6,147 bases of DNA from assembly GCA_003242425.1 (NCBI GenBank), contig QGUL01000120.1:1-6147 (forward strand), written 5' to 3'. Within the stretch, counting starts at the first letter, position 1, and the number at the start of each line of letters is the position of its first letter. The notes below the pieces were generated by a model, which ran no database searches, was not told the DNA's origin, and saw nothing but the letters and a program-made list of their open reading frames with translations. Origin of the DNA: Pseudomonadota bacterium (GTDB taxonomy: Bacteria > Pseudomonadota > Gammaproteobacteria > Burkholderiales > SG8-39). A program made the translations under genes and the position numbers. Shown one piece after another: positions 1-6,147 of the stretch.

Positions 1-5
1 CGGCA

Positions 6-782
6 GTGCAATACGGCCTCGCGCCGTTCCTCGCCGCGCTCTTCACCGTCATGGTCCTGCACCGCCTGCGCCTCGGCGGCTTGGCGCTCGCCGCGGCCTT
101 CTGCACCGCGGTGTGGCTGACCGTCGACTGGACGCTGTACCCGCTCACGCCGCTGCGCAAGCTCATCCTGATCGGGCTTGTCACGCCGCCGCTCGGCCTG
201 CTGGTCGATTTCATGGCGCGTGAATCGCTCGCGTGGCGCATCGCCCTGGCGGCGCTGGCGGCCGCAGCGTCGATCTGGGTGCACGAACCCGCTCCCGACC
301 CTGCATCGCTCGCCGCCGCCGTCATTTTGCCCGCCTGGCTGGTCATGAGCCTGCTCGCCATGAACGGCGCGCCGGGCCGCTCCAGCGGCGCGATCGTCGC
401 GCTCGCGGGCGGCACCGCCGTTTGCGCGGCATACGGCGAAGCGCCGGTCCACTTCAGCGGCTACGCCGCATCGCTCGCGTCCGGCGCGGGCGCATTTCTG
501 CTGTGGCTGCTCGGCACCAACCGCAAGTGGAGCGCGGGCGCGGTCATGCGTCTGCCGGCGGCGACGCTCACGGGATTGCTGCTGGGCGGCGCGGTCTTGC
601 AGGGCGGTACACCCTGGTCTGCCGCGCTCCTGCTCGCCCTGGTGCCGCTCGCGGCGCGCATTCCCGCCCCGCAGCATTGGGCGTTGCGCAGCCAGGTCGC
701 GCTCGTCTGCCTCTACACGCTCGCCATCGCCGCCGCGGCGGTGTACACGCTGTGGCGGCCGTGGCCCGAAACCGCGCTCTGA
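6..782 (+). CDS. Multi-pass integral membrane protein, unknown function (5' end at window edge)
   Basis: I do not recognise a family. The 258-residue product is almost entirely hydrophobic. By eye it has about nine or ten membrane segments, roughly at residues 3-20, 23-42, 52-70, 75-93, 99-119, 126-144, 151-170, 185-201, 203-219 and 230-250. These are joined by short loops with a few charged residues, such as HRLRL near 19-23, PLRK near 49-52 and TNRKW near 171-175. There is no visible catalytic motif, signal peptide or soluble domain, so a location in the inner membrane is the only safe inference. The start used is a GTG at base 6. The frame stays open to the left edge, so the true start could lie outside the window, although an N-terminus running straight into a first helix is plausible as it stands. 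No ribosome binding site can be judged with five bases upstream. The gene converges on the sensor kinase, with one base between the stop codons. High confidence that it is a gene, low on any role. Confidence 0.75.
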   Translation: MQYGLAPFLAALFTVMVLHRLRLGGLALAAAFCTAVWLTVDWTLYPLTPLRKLILIGLVTPPLGLLVDFMARESLAWRIALAALAAAASIWVHEPAPDPASLAAAVILPAWLVMSLLAMNGAPGRSSGAIVALAGGTAVCAAYGEAPVHFSGYAASLASGAGAFLLWLLGTNRKWSAGAVMRLPAATLTGLLLGGAVLQGGTPWSAALLLALVPLAARIPAPQHWALRSQVALVCLYTLAIAAAAVYTLWRPWPETAL

Positions 783-783
783 G

Positions 784-2970
784 TCAGATGTCGTGCACGG
801 CCTGGCGCCGTGCGCGTTCGCGCACTTCGTCCATGGCCTCGCGCAGGCCTTCGGCGTCGAAAGGTTTGGCGAGCACGTGCAGGCCCTCGCTCTTCGCCTG
901 CTCGAGTTGCGCTGTGTAGCCGGTCACGAGCAGCACCGGCAGGTCGGGGTAATGGGTGTGCAGCCACTTCGCCAGCGTGATGCCGCTGGCGCGGCCCGGC
1001 ATGAGCACATCGGAGACGACGATGTCCCAGCCCGGCTGGTTGTCGATGCGCACCATGGCCTCGTCGGCATTCGACGCGATCTCGACCGTGCAGCCGATCT
1101 GTTCCAGCAGGACGCGCGTGGCCTGCGCCACTTCCGGATTGTCCTCCACGAGCAGCACGCGCCCGCTGGTGCGCGCAGGCGCCGCCTCCGGTTTGCCGGC
1201 CGCGATGTGTGCATACGGCCGCTCGGATACGGGCAGGAACAGGGTCACTTTCGTGCCGCGCCCCAGTTCGCTCTCCACCGTGGCCGTGCCGCCCACTTCC
1301 TCGCAGAAACCGTAAACCTGCGCGAGTCCCAGCCCCGTGCCGCGCCCCGGCGCCTTGGTCGTGAAGAAGGGTTCGAACACGTGGCGCAGATTCGCTTCGG
1401 GAATGCCCTGGCCGGTGTCCTCGAAGGTGATGGCGACGAATTCGCCGCGCAGCCCCTTGGGGCCGCTGCCGTCCAGTTGCACGTTACGCGCATGCACCGA
1501 CAGGGTTCCGCCTTCGGGCATGGCGTCGCGCGCGTTGATGGCGAGATTGAGCGTCGCCAGTTCGAATTCGCCCTCGTCGGCGTAAACGGGCTTGGTCGCC
1601 GGATCGACGTCGAGCTGCAGCACGATGCGGCTGCCGAGCGAAGCGCGCACGAGCTCGAGGAACTCGTTCATCTGCGCGGGCACGTCGAGCACCTCCGGCC
1701 GCAGCGGCTGCTTGCGCGAGAAGGCGAGGAGCTGCCGCGTGAGGCGCTTGCCGGCTTCGAGCGAGCGCTCCAGCGCGCCGAGCGGCTGTTCCACGTCCTC
1801 GCGCCCCGCGAGACGACGGCGCAGCAGCATGGTGCTGGTGGACACCACCATGAGCAGGTTGTTGAAGTCGTGCGCCACGCTGCCGGTCAATTGGCCGAGC
1901 GCCTCCAGGCGGCGCGCCTGCTTGTAGGCCATCTCCATCGCCTGGCGCTGCGTGACCTCCGCGCGCCACTGATTCCAGCCCTCCTCCTCGCGCTGCAGGC
2001 GCCGCAGCGCGATGGCGAGGATCACGCACAAGGCCAGGCTGGGGACGAAGGTGAAGCCTGCCACGACGCCGGCGCGTTCATACCAGCGCGACAGCCACGC
2101 CTCGCGCGCGTAGCTGGTCGCGAGGTAGATGGGATAGGCGCCGATCTGGCGATAGATGCCGTAGCGTTCCAGGCCGTCCACCGACGAGACGTATTCGGCG
2201 CTGCCCGCGAACTGTCCGGCGCGGATGCGTTCCGCGAAGGGACCGCCCAGTTGCTTGCCCACCTTGGCAGGCGGATAGCGGGCGATGAGGCTGCCGTCGG
2301 CGTGCAGCAACGCGATCGCCGCGCCGTCGGCATGCTGCGTCAGGCGCTGGTAGTACTCGCTGAAGTAATCCGGGCGCAGGGTGATGCTCACCATGCCGCG
2401 GAAGACTTCGCCGGGGCCGCGCCGCGCCACGCTGATGCTGAACACCGGCACACCGGTCGCGCGCCCCTCGTAGACCGGAGAGACGTACACCGGTCCGCGC
2501 CCCTCGCGATGGAACTTGAAATCCTCGTGATCGGCGATGTTCAGTTGCGCCGGCACGGGATAGAAACGGTTGCTCACGAGCATCGCGCCGTTGACATCGA
2601 AAATGTTGATCGAGGACAGATGCGGAATGTCGGCGGCGATGCGCGAGAGCTCGGCGTGATAGGCGGCCTGTTCGGCGCGGATGCGTTCGTCGCTGCGATC
2701 GTTCACCAGCGCCAGGAAGCGCTGGATGAGCTGCTCGTTGATCTCGAACACCTTGAGCGCGTGTTCCTCGGCCACATAGGCCAGGCGTTCGACTTCGTCC
2801 CGTACGGCCGCGTCTGCGTCCCGGTAGCTCTGCCAAGCGTAGCCGGTGAAGAACAGTACCGGCAGCAGGATGGCGAGCAGCAGCAGCGTCTTCAGCGCCG
2901 CGCGCGTGCGTTCCAGTCCGGGCGCAGCGGCCGGCGCGTTGTCCAAAGTGCTGTGCGTACGTGCGTCCAC
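784..2970 (-). CDS. Hybrid sensor histidine kinase with double-Cache-like sensor and C-terminal receiver domain
   Basis: This is a 728-residue membrane-bound two-component sensor. A first membrane helix (about 27-44) and a second (about 301-323) flank some 250 periplasmic residues that resemble a double Cache (PDC) ligand-binding domain. The two lobes show IFDVNGAMLVSN near 123-134 and LLHADGSLIARYP near 221-233. A helical linker leads to the dimerisation/phosphoacceptor domain with H367 in SVAHDFNNLL. The ATPase domain follows, with N479 in NLAINARDAM, D518 in DTGQGIP, the F-box FEPFFTTK (532-539) and GRGTGLGLA (542-550). The receiver domain (about 603-718) has E609/D610, phosphoacceptor D654 in SDVLMPG, T683 and K702. 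All residues needed for autophosphorylation and intramolecular transfer to D654 are present. There is no DNA-binding or enzymatic output domain and no adjacent response regulator, so the partner must be elsewhere. The GTG start at 2970 is the only usual start codon before the upstream in-frame stop near 3085; it lacks a Shine-Dalgarno-like sequence. An in-frame TTG at 2946 is an alternative. The ligand is unknown. Confidence 0.93.
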   Translation of the reverse strand: MDARTHSTLDNAPAAAPGLERTRAALKTLLLLAILLPVLFFTGYAWQSYRDADAAVRDEVERLAYVAEEHALKVFEINEQLIQRFLALVNDRSDERIRAEQAAYHAELSRIAADIPHLSSINIFDVNGAMLVSNRFYPVPAQLNIADHEDFKFHREGRGPVYVSPVYEGRATGVPVFSISVARRGPGEVFRGMVSITLRPDYFSEYYQRLTQHADGAAIALLHADGSLIARYPPAKVGKQLGGPFAERIRAGQFAGSAEYVSSVDGLERYGIYRQIGAYPIYLATSYAREAWLSRWYERAGVVAGFTFVPSLALCVILAIALRRLQREEEGWNQWRAEVTQRQAMEMAYKQARRLEALGQLTGSVAHDFNNLLMVVSTSTMLLRRRLAGREDVEQPLGALERSLEAGKRLTRQLLAFSRKQPLRPEVLDVPAQMNEFLELVRASLGSRIVLQLDVDPATKPVYADEGEFELATLNLAINARDAMPEGGTLSVHARNVQLDGSGPKGLRGEFVAITFEDTGQGIPEANLRHVFEPFFTTKAPGRGTGLGLAQVYGFCEEVGGTATVESELGRGTKVTLFLPVSERPYAHIAAGKPEAAPARTSGRVLLVEDNPEVAQATRVLLEQIGCTVEIASNADEAMVRIDNQPGWDIVVSDVLMPGRASGITLAKWLHTHYPDLPVLLVTGYTAQLEQAKSEGLHVLAKPFDAEGLREAMDEVRERARRQAVHDI

Positions 2971-2982
2971 GGGCGGGAAAGC

Positions 2983-3019
2983 GGGCGCGCACGCCGCTTC
3001 ACCGCCGCGGTGCGCGCCC
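2983..3019 (-). promoter_or_regulatory. Perfect 10-bp inverted repeat (RNA hairpin) between mnmA and the sensor kinase gene
   Basis: Bases 2983-2992 (GGGCGCGCAC) and 3010-3019 (GTGCGCGCCC) are exact inverted copies separated by 17 nt. On the minus-strand transcript the hairpin starts at the base right after the mnmA TAA and ends 12 nt before the GTG of the kinase gene. The stem has nine G-C pairs and one A-U pair, so it should be very stable. It is followed by GCTTTCCCGCCC rather than a U-tract, so it is not a canonical intrinsic terminator. It could reduce read-through, protect the 3' end of the nudJ-mnmA message, or limit ribosome access to the kinase start. The repeat itself is seen directly; its role is inference. 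Confidence 0.5.
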
Positions 3020-4099
3020 TTATTGGATAACGCCCCCGCCGAGGCAAACTTCGTTCCGGTACAGCACGACCGACTGTCCCGGCGTCACCGCCCATTGCGG
3101 TTCGGTGAACCGGATCTCGCATTCGTCATCGTCAAGGCGCGCGATGCGGCACTCGGCATCGCGCTGGCGGTAACGCGTCTTGCCGCCGTAGACGAGACTG
3201 GTATCCGGCGCCGTGCCCGCCACCCAGGCGAGGTCGGCGGCTGTCAGACGGTCGCGCTTGAGCAGCGGGTGATCGTGGCCCTGCACGACGATGAGCTCGT
3301 TGCGTGCCATGTCCTTCGCCGCGACGTACCAGGGCTCGCCCTTGCCGCCCTTGGTGCCGCCGATGCCCAGGCCCGAGCGCTGACCGATGGTGTAGAACGC
3401 CAGCCCGATGTGCTGGCCCACCACCTTGCCTTCGGGCGTGCGCATCTCGCCCGGCTCGCGCGGCAGGTAACGGTTGAGGAATTCGCGGAACGGGCGTTCG
3501 CCGATGAAGCAGATGCCCGTGGAATCCTTTTTCTCCGCCACCGGCAGCCCGGCTTCGCGCGCGATCGCCCGCACCTCCTTCTTGCGCAGTTGCGCAAGAG
3601 GAAAGACCACGCGCGCGAGCTGTGCCTGCGTCAGCCGGTGCAGGAAATAGCTCTGGTCCTTGTCGGGATCGGCGCCGCGCAACAGTTCGTAACGGCCGTC
3701 GCGTTCGCGCACGCCGGCGTAATGGCCGGTGGCGATGCGCTGCGCCCCCATGGCGAGCGCGTGATCGAGGAAGGCCTTGAACTTGATTTCGGCATTGCAC
3801 AGGACGTCGGGGTTCGGCGTGCGGCCCGCGGCGTACTCGCGCAGGAATTCGCTGAATACGCGGTCCTTGTACTCGGCGGCGAAGTTGACGACCTCCAGAT
3901 CGATGCCGATCACGTCGGCGACCGACACCACGTCGATCAGATCCTGGCGCGTCGAGCAGTATTCGTCGTCATCGTCGTCCTCCCAGTTCTTCATGAACAG
4001 GCCGACGACTTCGTAACCGGCGCGTTTGAGCAGCAGCGCGGAGACGGCCGAGTCCACGCCGCCCGACATGCCGACCACGATGCGTTCGCGTGCAGTCAT
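3020..4099 (-). CDS. mnmA: tRNA-specific 2-thiouridylase MnmA
   Basis: MnmA activates U34 of tRNA-Lys, -Glu and -Gln with ATP and inserts sulfur received as persulfide from the IscS/Tus relay, giving the 2-thio part of mnm5s2U34 in the cytoplasm. The 359-residue length fits the family (about 360). The N-terminal PP-loop SGGVDS is at residues 12-17. The nucleophile C101 lies in NPDVLC and the persulfide-carrying C197 in STGIC, matching the catalytic pair of E. coli MnmA (about 102 and 199). [14 protein letters not shown] (35-48), TGHYA (124-128), [12 protein letters not shown] (142-153) and [14 protein letters not shown] (235-248) are also intact. The C-terminal beta-barrel ends in GGGVIQ. The ATG at 4099 gives the family-typical N-terminus; a longer reading to 4432 overlaps nudJ in another frame and adds non-homologous sequence. 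The start lies 2 nt beyond the nudJ stop, with only a weak ribosome binding site visible, so translation is probably coupled to nudJ. Nothing suggests decay. Confidence 0.98.
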   Translation of the reverse strand: MTARERIVVGMSGGVDSAVSALLLKRAGYEVVGLFMKNWEDDDDDEYCSTRQDLIDVVSVADVIGIDLEVVNFAAEYKDRVFSEFLREYAAGRTPNPDVLCNAEIKFKAFLDHALAMGAQRIATGHYAGVRERDGRYELLRGADPDKDQSYFLHRLTQAQLARVVFPLAQLRKKEVRAIAREAGLPVAEKKDSTGICFIGERPFREFLNRYLPREPGEMRTPEGKVVGQHIGLAFYTIGQRSGLGIGGTKGGKGEPWYVAAKDMARNELIVVQGHDHPLLKRDRLTAADLAWVAGTAPDTSLVYGGKTRYRQRDAECRIARLDDDECEIRFTEPQWAVTPGQSVVLYRNEVCLGGGVIQ

Positions 4100-4101
4100 G
4101 C

Positions 4102-4554
4102 TCAGTAATGCCCGATGATCGACAGGGGATGGCGCTTGCCGGCGAGGTAATCCTCGATGCAGGCGAGCACCAGCGGGCTGCGGTGACGCTCGCGCAGCGC
4201 GCGGATTTCGTCGAGGCTCAGCCACAGCGCGCGCCGGATATCCTTGTCGAGCGGTCGCGCCGGATCGTGTTCGCCCGTCTCGCCGGTGAAAGCGACGCGC
4301 AGGAAGGTCGTGCCCGTATCGGGATGCGTCCAGCTGTAGAGGCCGAGCACTGCAGTCGGCCGGAAGGCGTGCGCGGTCTCTTCCATCGCCTCGCGCACGC
4401 AGGCCCCGACCAGCGTTTCGCCCGGCTCCCAATGCCCCGCCGGCTGGTTGTAGACCAGCCGCCCGCCCACCTCTTCTTCGACGAGCAGGAACTTGCCGTC
4501 ACGCTCCATGACGGCTGCAACTACCACGTTGGGCTTCCAGATTCGGTCGTTCAT
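4102..4554 (-). CDS. nudJ: Nudix hydrolase, NudJ-type phosphatase
   Basis: This is a cytoplasmic Nudix hydrolase of 150 residues (E. coli NudJ has about 153). E. coli NudJ hydrolyses nucleoside di- and triphosphates and the thiamin precursor HMP-PP. Colinear landmarks with NudJ are [10 protein letters not shown] near the N-terminus, FLLVEE (22-27), YNQPAGH (35-41), a conserved RSPLV near 125-129 and PLSIIGHY at the end. The Nudix box runs G40-x5-E46-x7-R54-E55-x2-E58-E59, with the metal-binding glutamates present. The usual Gly-hydrophobic pair that closes the box is A61-H62 here, a mild departure from consensus. I chose the ATG at 4554 because it gives a NudJ-like N-terminus ([10 protein letters not shown]); an upstream ATG at 4590 would add 12 residues with no family resemblance. 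Neither start has a strong Shine-Dalgarno sequence. The gene is directly upstream of mnmA, as in E. coli, and probably heads that operon. The exact substrate is not readable from the sequence. Confidence 0.9.
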   Translation of the reverse strand: MNDRIWKPNVVVAAVMERDGKFLLVEEEVGGRLVYNQPAGHWEPGETLVGACVREAMEETAHAFRPTAVLGLYSWTHPDTGTTFLRVAFTGETGEHDPARPLDKDIRRALWLSLDEIRALRERHRSPLVLACIEDYLAGKRHPLSIIGHY

Positions 4555-4588
4555 CTTCGAAAAGCGCGCATCGCGCGGCAAAACGTGC

Positions 4589-4618
4589 ATTCTACCGCGC
4601 CCGGTCCGCGCGCCCGAA
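4589..4618 (-). promoter_or_regulatory. Possible sigma-70-like promoter for nudJ-mnmA
   Basis: On the minus strand TAGAAT (4589-4594) matches five of six bases of the -10 consensus and is AT-rich against its surroundings. The best -35 candidate, TTCGGG at 4613-4618 with 18-bp spacing, is poor, matching little beyond the first two bases. If used, transcription would begin near 4582. The upstream ATG at 4590 would then lie outside the transcript, which supports the 4554 start for nudJ. This is a weak call based on one hexamer. Confidence 0.22.
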
Positions 4619-4701
4619 CGGCGGGCACTGCGTTTGCTCAGCCAATGCGGTCGCCCGGAGCGGCACCCGGCTGCATGCGGCCGCCGTTCATTCGCAAAAA
4701 G

Positions 4702-4707
4702 AAGGGA
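4702..4707 (+). promoter_or_regulatory. Ribosome binding site deciding the GTG start of the ABC1 gene
   Basis: AAGGGA sits 8 nt before the GTG at 4716, within the GAAGGG of a locally A-rich stretch (about 4696-4707). It is the clearest Shine-Dalgarno-like sequence in the window. It supports GTG 4716 over the first internal ATG at 4791, which would remove 25 residues from the N-terminus. Confidence 0.6.
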
Positions 4708-4715
4708 TCGACAGC

Positions 4716-6041
4716 GTGGCCAATCGCACCACCCGCCGGCAATCCAGCGTCCCCACCGGCCGCATCGAACGCTTCGTACAGCTCGGCCTCATGGCGGGCG
4801 AGCTCGTGCTCGGCGGCGTGCTCGAAGGCATGCGCCGGGCGGGCACGCGCGGCGAGCCGGCCGGTAACCCCATGCTCAACGCCCGCACGGCGAGGCGTAT
4901 CGCCGAACGGCTCTCGCACATGCGCGGCGCGGCGATGAAACTGGGACAGTTGCTGTCCCTGGAAGGTCCGGACTTCCTGCCGCCTGATTTCGCCGCCGCG
5001 CTCGGCATCCTGCGCGCCGGCGCCGACCCGATGCCGCACTCGCAACTGCGGCGCGTGCTGGGGCGCGAATACGGTGCGGGCTGGGAGGCGCGTTTTCAAC
5101 GCTTCGACTTCGAGCCCGTCGCGGCCGCCTCCATCGGACAGGTGCATTACGCCATCGCCGCGGACGGACGCGAGCTCGCGCTCAAGATCCAGTATCCGGG
5201 CGTGGCCCAATCCATCGACAGCGACGTCGAGAACGTTACCGGCCTGCTGCGGCTGCTGAAACTGCTGCCCGCCAACATCGACGTGCGCGAAACGGTCGCC
5301 GAAGCCAAACGCCAGCTGCACCAGGAAGCCGACTACCTCAAGGAAGCGGAGATGCTGCAGCACTACGCCAGGCTGGTCGCGGACGAGCGGCAACTGCGCG
5401 TACCGCGCGTGCATATGGACCTCAGCACCAAGCGCATCCTCGCCATGGATTTCGTCGAAGGCGAACCGCTGGACGTGCTCGCGCACCCGGACACGCCTCA
5501 AGGACGGCGCGACGCGATCGGCCGGATGCTCATGCGGCTGCTGTTCCGCGAGCTGTTCGAGTTCCGGTTCATGCAGACCGATCCCAACTTCGCCAACTAC
5601 CTCTACGATCCGCACGGCAACCAGATCGTGCTGCTCGACTTCGGCTCGGTACGGCGCTTCGAAAGCCGCTTCGTCGCGCGTTTCCTGCAGCTATGCAAGG
5701 CGGTGGTGACGAACGACCGTGGCGCCGTGCGGCGCCTGGCGACCGAGATCGGCTACATCCATCGCGACGATCCGCCGCACATCGTCGAGCGCGGCATCGC
5801 GCTCATCATGCTGGTGTGCGAGCCCCTGCGCCATCGCGGGATTTACGACTTCGCGCACTCCAATCTGCCGCAACGCGCGCGCGAAGCGGGTTTCGATCTG
5901 CTTCTGAGCGGCGACACCCTGCATCCGCCGCCGCCCGAGACGCTGTTCCTGCACCGCAAGCTCGCAGGCTCGTTTCTCATCATGGCGCGCATCGGCGCGC
6001 GCGTGAACGTGCACAACCTGCTCGTTCCCTTTCTGCCGTAG
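4716..6041 (+). CDS. ABC1/ADCK (UbiB/COQ8 family) atypical kinase, COQ8-like
   Basis: This 441-residue protein belongs to the ABC1/ADCK atypical kinase-like family, whose UbiB and COQ8 members support ubiquinone biosynthesis, apparently through ATPase activity linked to lipid handling rather than classical protein phosphorylation. Hallmarks in order are MRGAAMKLGQ with the KxGQ motif at 75-78, the alanine-rich loop AAASIGQ (136-142) that replaces the usual P-loop, K157 in ALKIQYPG, the ExD motif E204-A-D206, the catalytic-loop equivalent QTDPNFAN (287-294) with D289 and N294, and D308 of DFG. The QTDPN loop, RELFEFRFM before it and LHRKLAGSFLIMARI near the end resemble mitochondrial COQ8A/ADCK3 more than E. 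coli UbiB, which has HADxHPGN and a hydrophobic C-terminal tail. No C-terminal membrane helices are visible, so the protein is probably soluble or peripheral. GTG start with a good ribosome binding site; single-gene unit divergent from nudJ. No ubiquinone gene is adjacent, so I leave the symbol blank. Confidence 0.93.
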   Translation: MANRTTRRQSSVPTGRIERFVQLGLMAGELVLGGVLEGMRRAGTRGEPAGNPMLNARTARRIAERLSHMRGAAMKLGQLLSLEGPDFLPPDFAAALGILRAGADPMPHSQLRRVLGREYGAGWEARFQRFDFEPVAAASIGQVHYAIAADGRELALKIQYPGVAQSIDSDVENVTGLLRLLKLLPANIDVRETVAEAKRQLHQEADYLKEAEMLQHYARLVADERQLRVPRVHMDLSTKRILAMDFVEGEPLDVLAHPDTPQGRRDAIGRMLMRLLFRELFEFRFMQTDPNFANYLYDPHGNQIVLLDFGSVRRFESRFVARFLQLCKAVVTNDRGAVRRLATEIGYIHRDDPPHIVERGIALIMLVCEPLRHRGIYDFAHSNLPQRAREAGFDLLLSGDTLHPPPPETLFLHRKLAGSFLIMARIGARVNVHNLLVPFLP

Positions 6042-6047
6042 CGGTCC

Positions 6048-6147
6048 TTACAGCGCGTTCAGAGGAATCTTGAGATAGCGGACGCCGTTCGCTTCCGGCG
6101 GCGGCATGTGTCCCGCGCGGATGTTCACCTGCACCGAAGGCAGGATG
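6048..6147 (-). CDS. C-terminal fragment of an unidentified protein, cut by the right window edge
   Basis: A minus-strand frame is open from the right edge to a TAA at 6048-6050 and encodes 32 residues, beginning ILPSVQVNIRAGHMPPPEAN and ending with the tail GVRYLKIPLNAL. The composition looks like real protein and the spacing is sensible: it converges on the ABC1 gene with 6 nt between stop codons, as tightly as the other convergent pair in this window. I do not recognise a family from so short a tail, and the start lies outside the window. An alternative is that this is non-coding sequence with an open frame by chance, which 32 codons in GC-rich DNA cannot exclude. Confidence 0.5.
   Translation of the reverse strand, partial: ILPSVQVNIRAGHMPPPEANGVRYLKIPLNAL

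Larger units (their letters stand above)
4555..4715. other. Divergent intergenic region between nudJ and the ABC1 kinase gene
   Basis: This stretch of about 160 bp separates two genes transcribed away from each other and must hold the promoters for both, unless the ABC1 gene is driven from further away. I see no recognisable operator. Two small inverted repeats are present: CGCGC-ATC-GCGCG at 4565-4577, which would lie in the nudJ leader, and GCCCG-AACGG-CGGGC at 4612-4626. In DNA this GC-rich both could be chance. No credible sigma-70 promoter for the plus-strand gene could be picked out by eye. Confidence 0.5.

Noticed and set aside
2971..3019. An intrinsic terminator after mnmA.
   Set aside because: The hairpin is strong, but the sequence after it on the minus strand (GCTTTCCCGCCC) has no U-tract. 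I kept it only as an inverted repeat of unknown role.
793..3030. A 745-codon open frame on the plus strand, running nearly the whole length of the kinase gene on the opposite strand.
   Set aside because: Its translation is rich in Arg, His, Ala and Gln with no domain motifs. It lies antisense to a gene with a complete set of kinase motifs. Long stop-free antisense frames are expected in DNA this GC-rich with strong codon bias.
2846..4108. A 420-codon plus-strand frame antisense to mnmA.
   Set aside because: It covers mnmA, whose catalytic motifs are all present on the minus strand. No family resemblance was seen in the antisense translation.
4100..4432. N-terminal extension of MnmA to a start at 4432, giving 470 residues.
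   Set aside because: The extra 111 residues overlap nudJ in a different frame and look like shadow sequence. The ATG at 4099 gives the standard MnmA N-terminus and length.
4612..4626. Inverted repeat GCCCG-AACGG-CGGGC as an operator.
   Set aside because: Five base pairs of G and C in a GC-rich intergenic region is within chance expectation, and no regulator gene is adjacent.
4638..5615. A 325-codon open frame on the minus strand, antisense to the ABC1 gene.
   Set aside because: The ABC1 gene on the other strand has a full set of family motifs and a good ribosome binding site. The antisense product has no recognisable motif and a shadow-like composition.

Overview
The window is GC-rich bacterial chromosomal DNA with dense coding. 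It reads as a beta- or gammaproteobacterium, with beta more likely. The nudJ-mnmA gene pair is the arrangement I know from E. coli, and the MnmA sequence, with its acidic [11 protein letters not shown] stretch, resembles betaproteobacterial versions. This placement comes from recalled protein resemblance, not from a search. I see no mobile element, CRISPR array, tRNA, rRNA or phage gene.

Layout, left to right. (1) A plus-strand gene for a small, very hydrophobic multi-pass membrane protein with no recognised family (6-782). (2) One base away and converging on it, a minus-strand hybrid sensor histidine kinase with an extracytoplasmic double-Cache-like sensor and a C-terminal receiver domain (784-2970). 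(3) Upstream of the kinase on the same strand, mnmA (tRNA 2-thiouridylase, 3020-4099) preceded by a NudJ-type Nudix hydrolase (4102-4554). The minus-strand order is therefore nudJ, mnmA, kinase. The first two genes are 2 nt apart; mnmA and the kinase are separated by 49 nt that carry a perfect 10-bp inverted repeat. (4) A divergent intergenic region of about 160 bp. (5) A plus-strand ABC1/ADCK atypical kinase that looks more like mitochondrial COQ8 than E. coli UbiB (4716-6041). (6) The C-terminal 32 codons of an unidentified minus-strand gene running off the right edge (6048-6147).

The nudJ-mnmA pair is a tRNA-modification and nucleotide-housekeeping unit. The kinase is probably co-transcribed with it at least in part, but its signal and downstream partner cannot be read from this window, because no response regulator with an output domain is adjacent. 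The ABC1 protein probably supports ubiquinone or other lipid metabolism. Most of the window is ordinary core genome. The points most worth a second look are the COQ8-like signature of the ABC1 protein and the hairpin between mnmA and the kinase. I did not find a convincing novel system.
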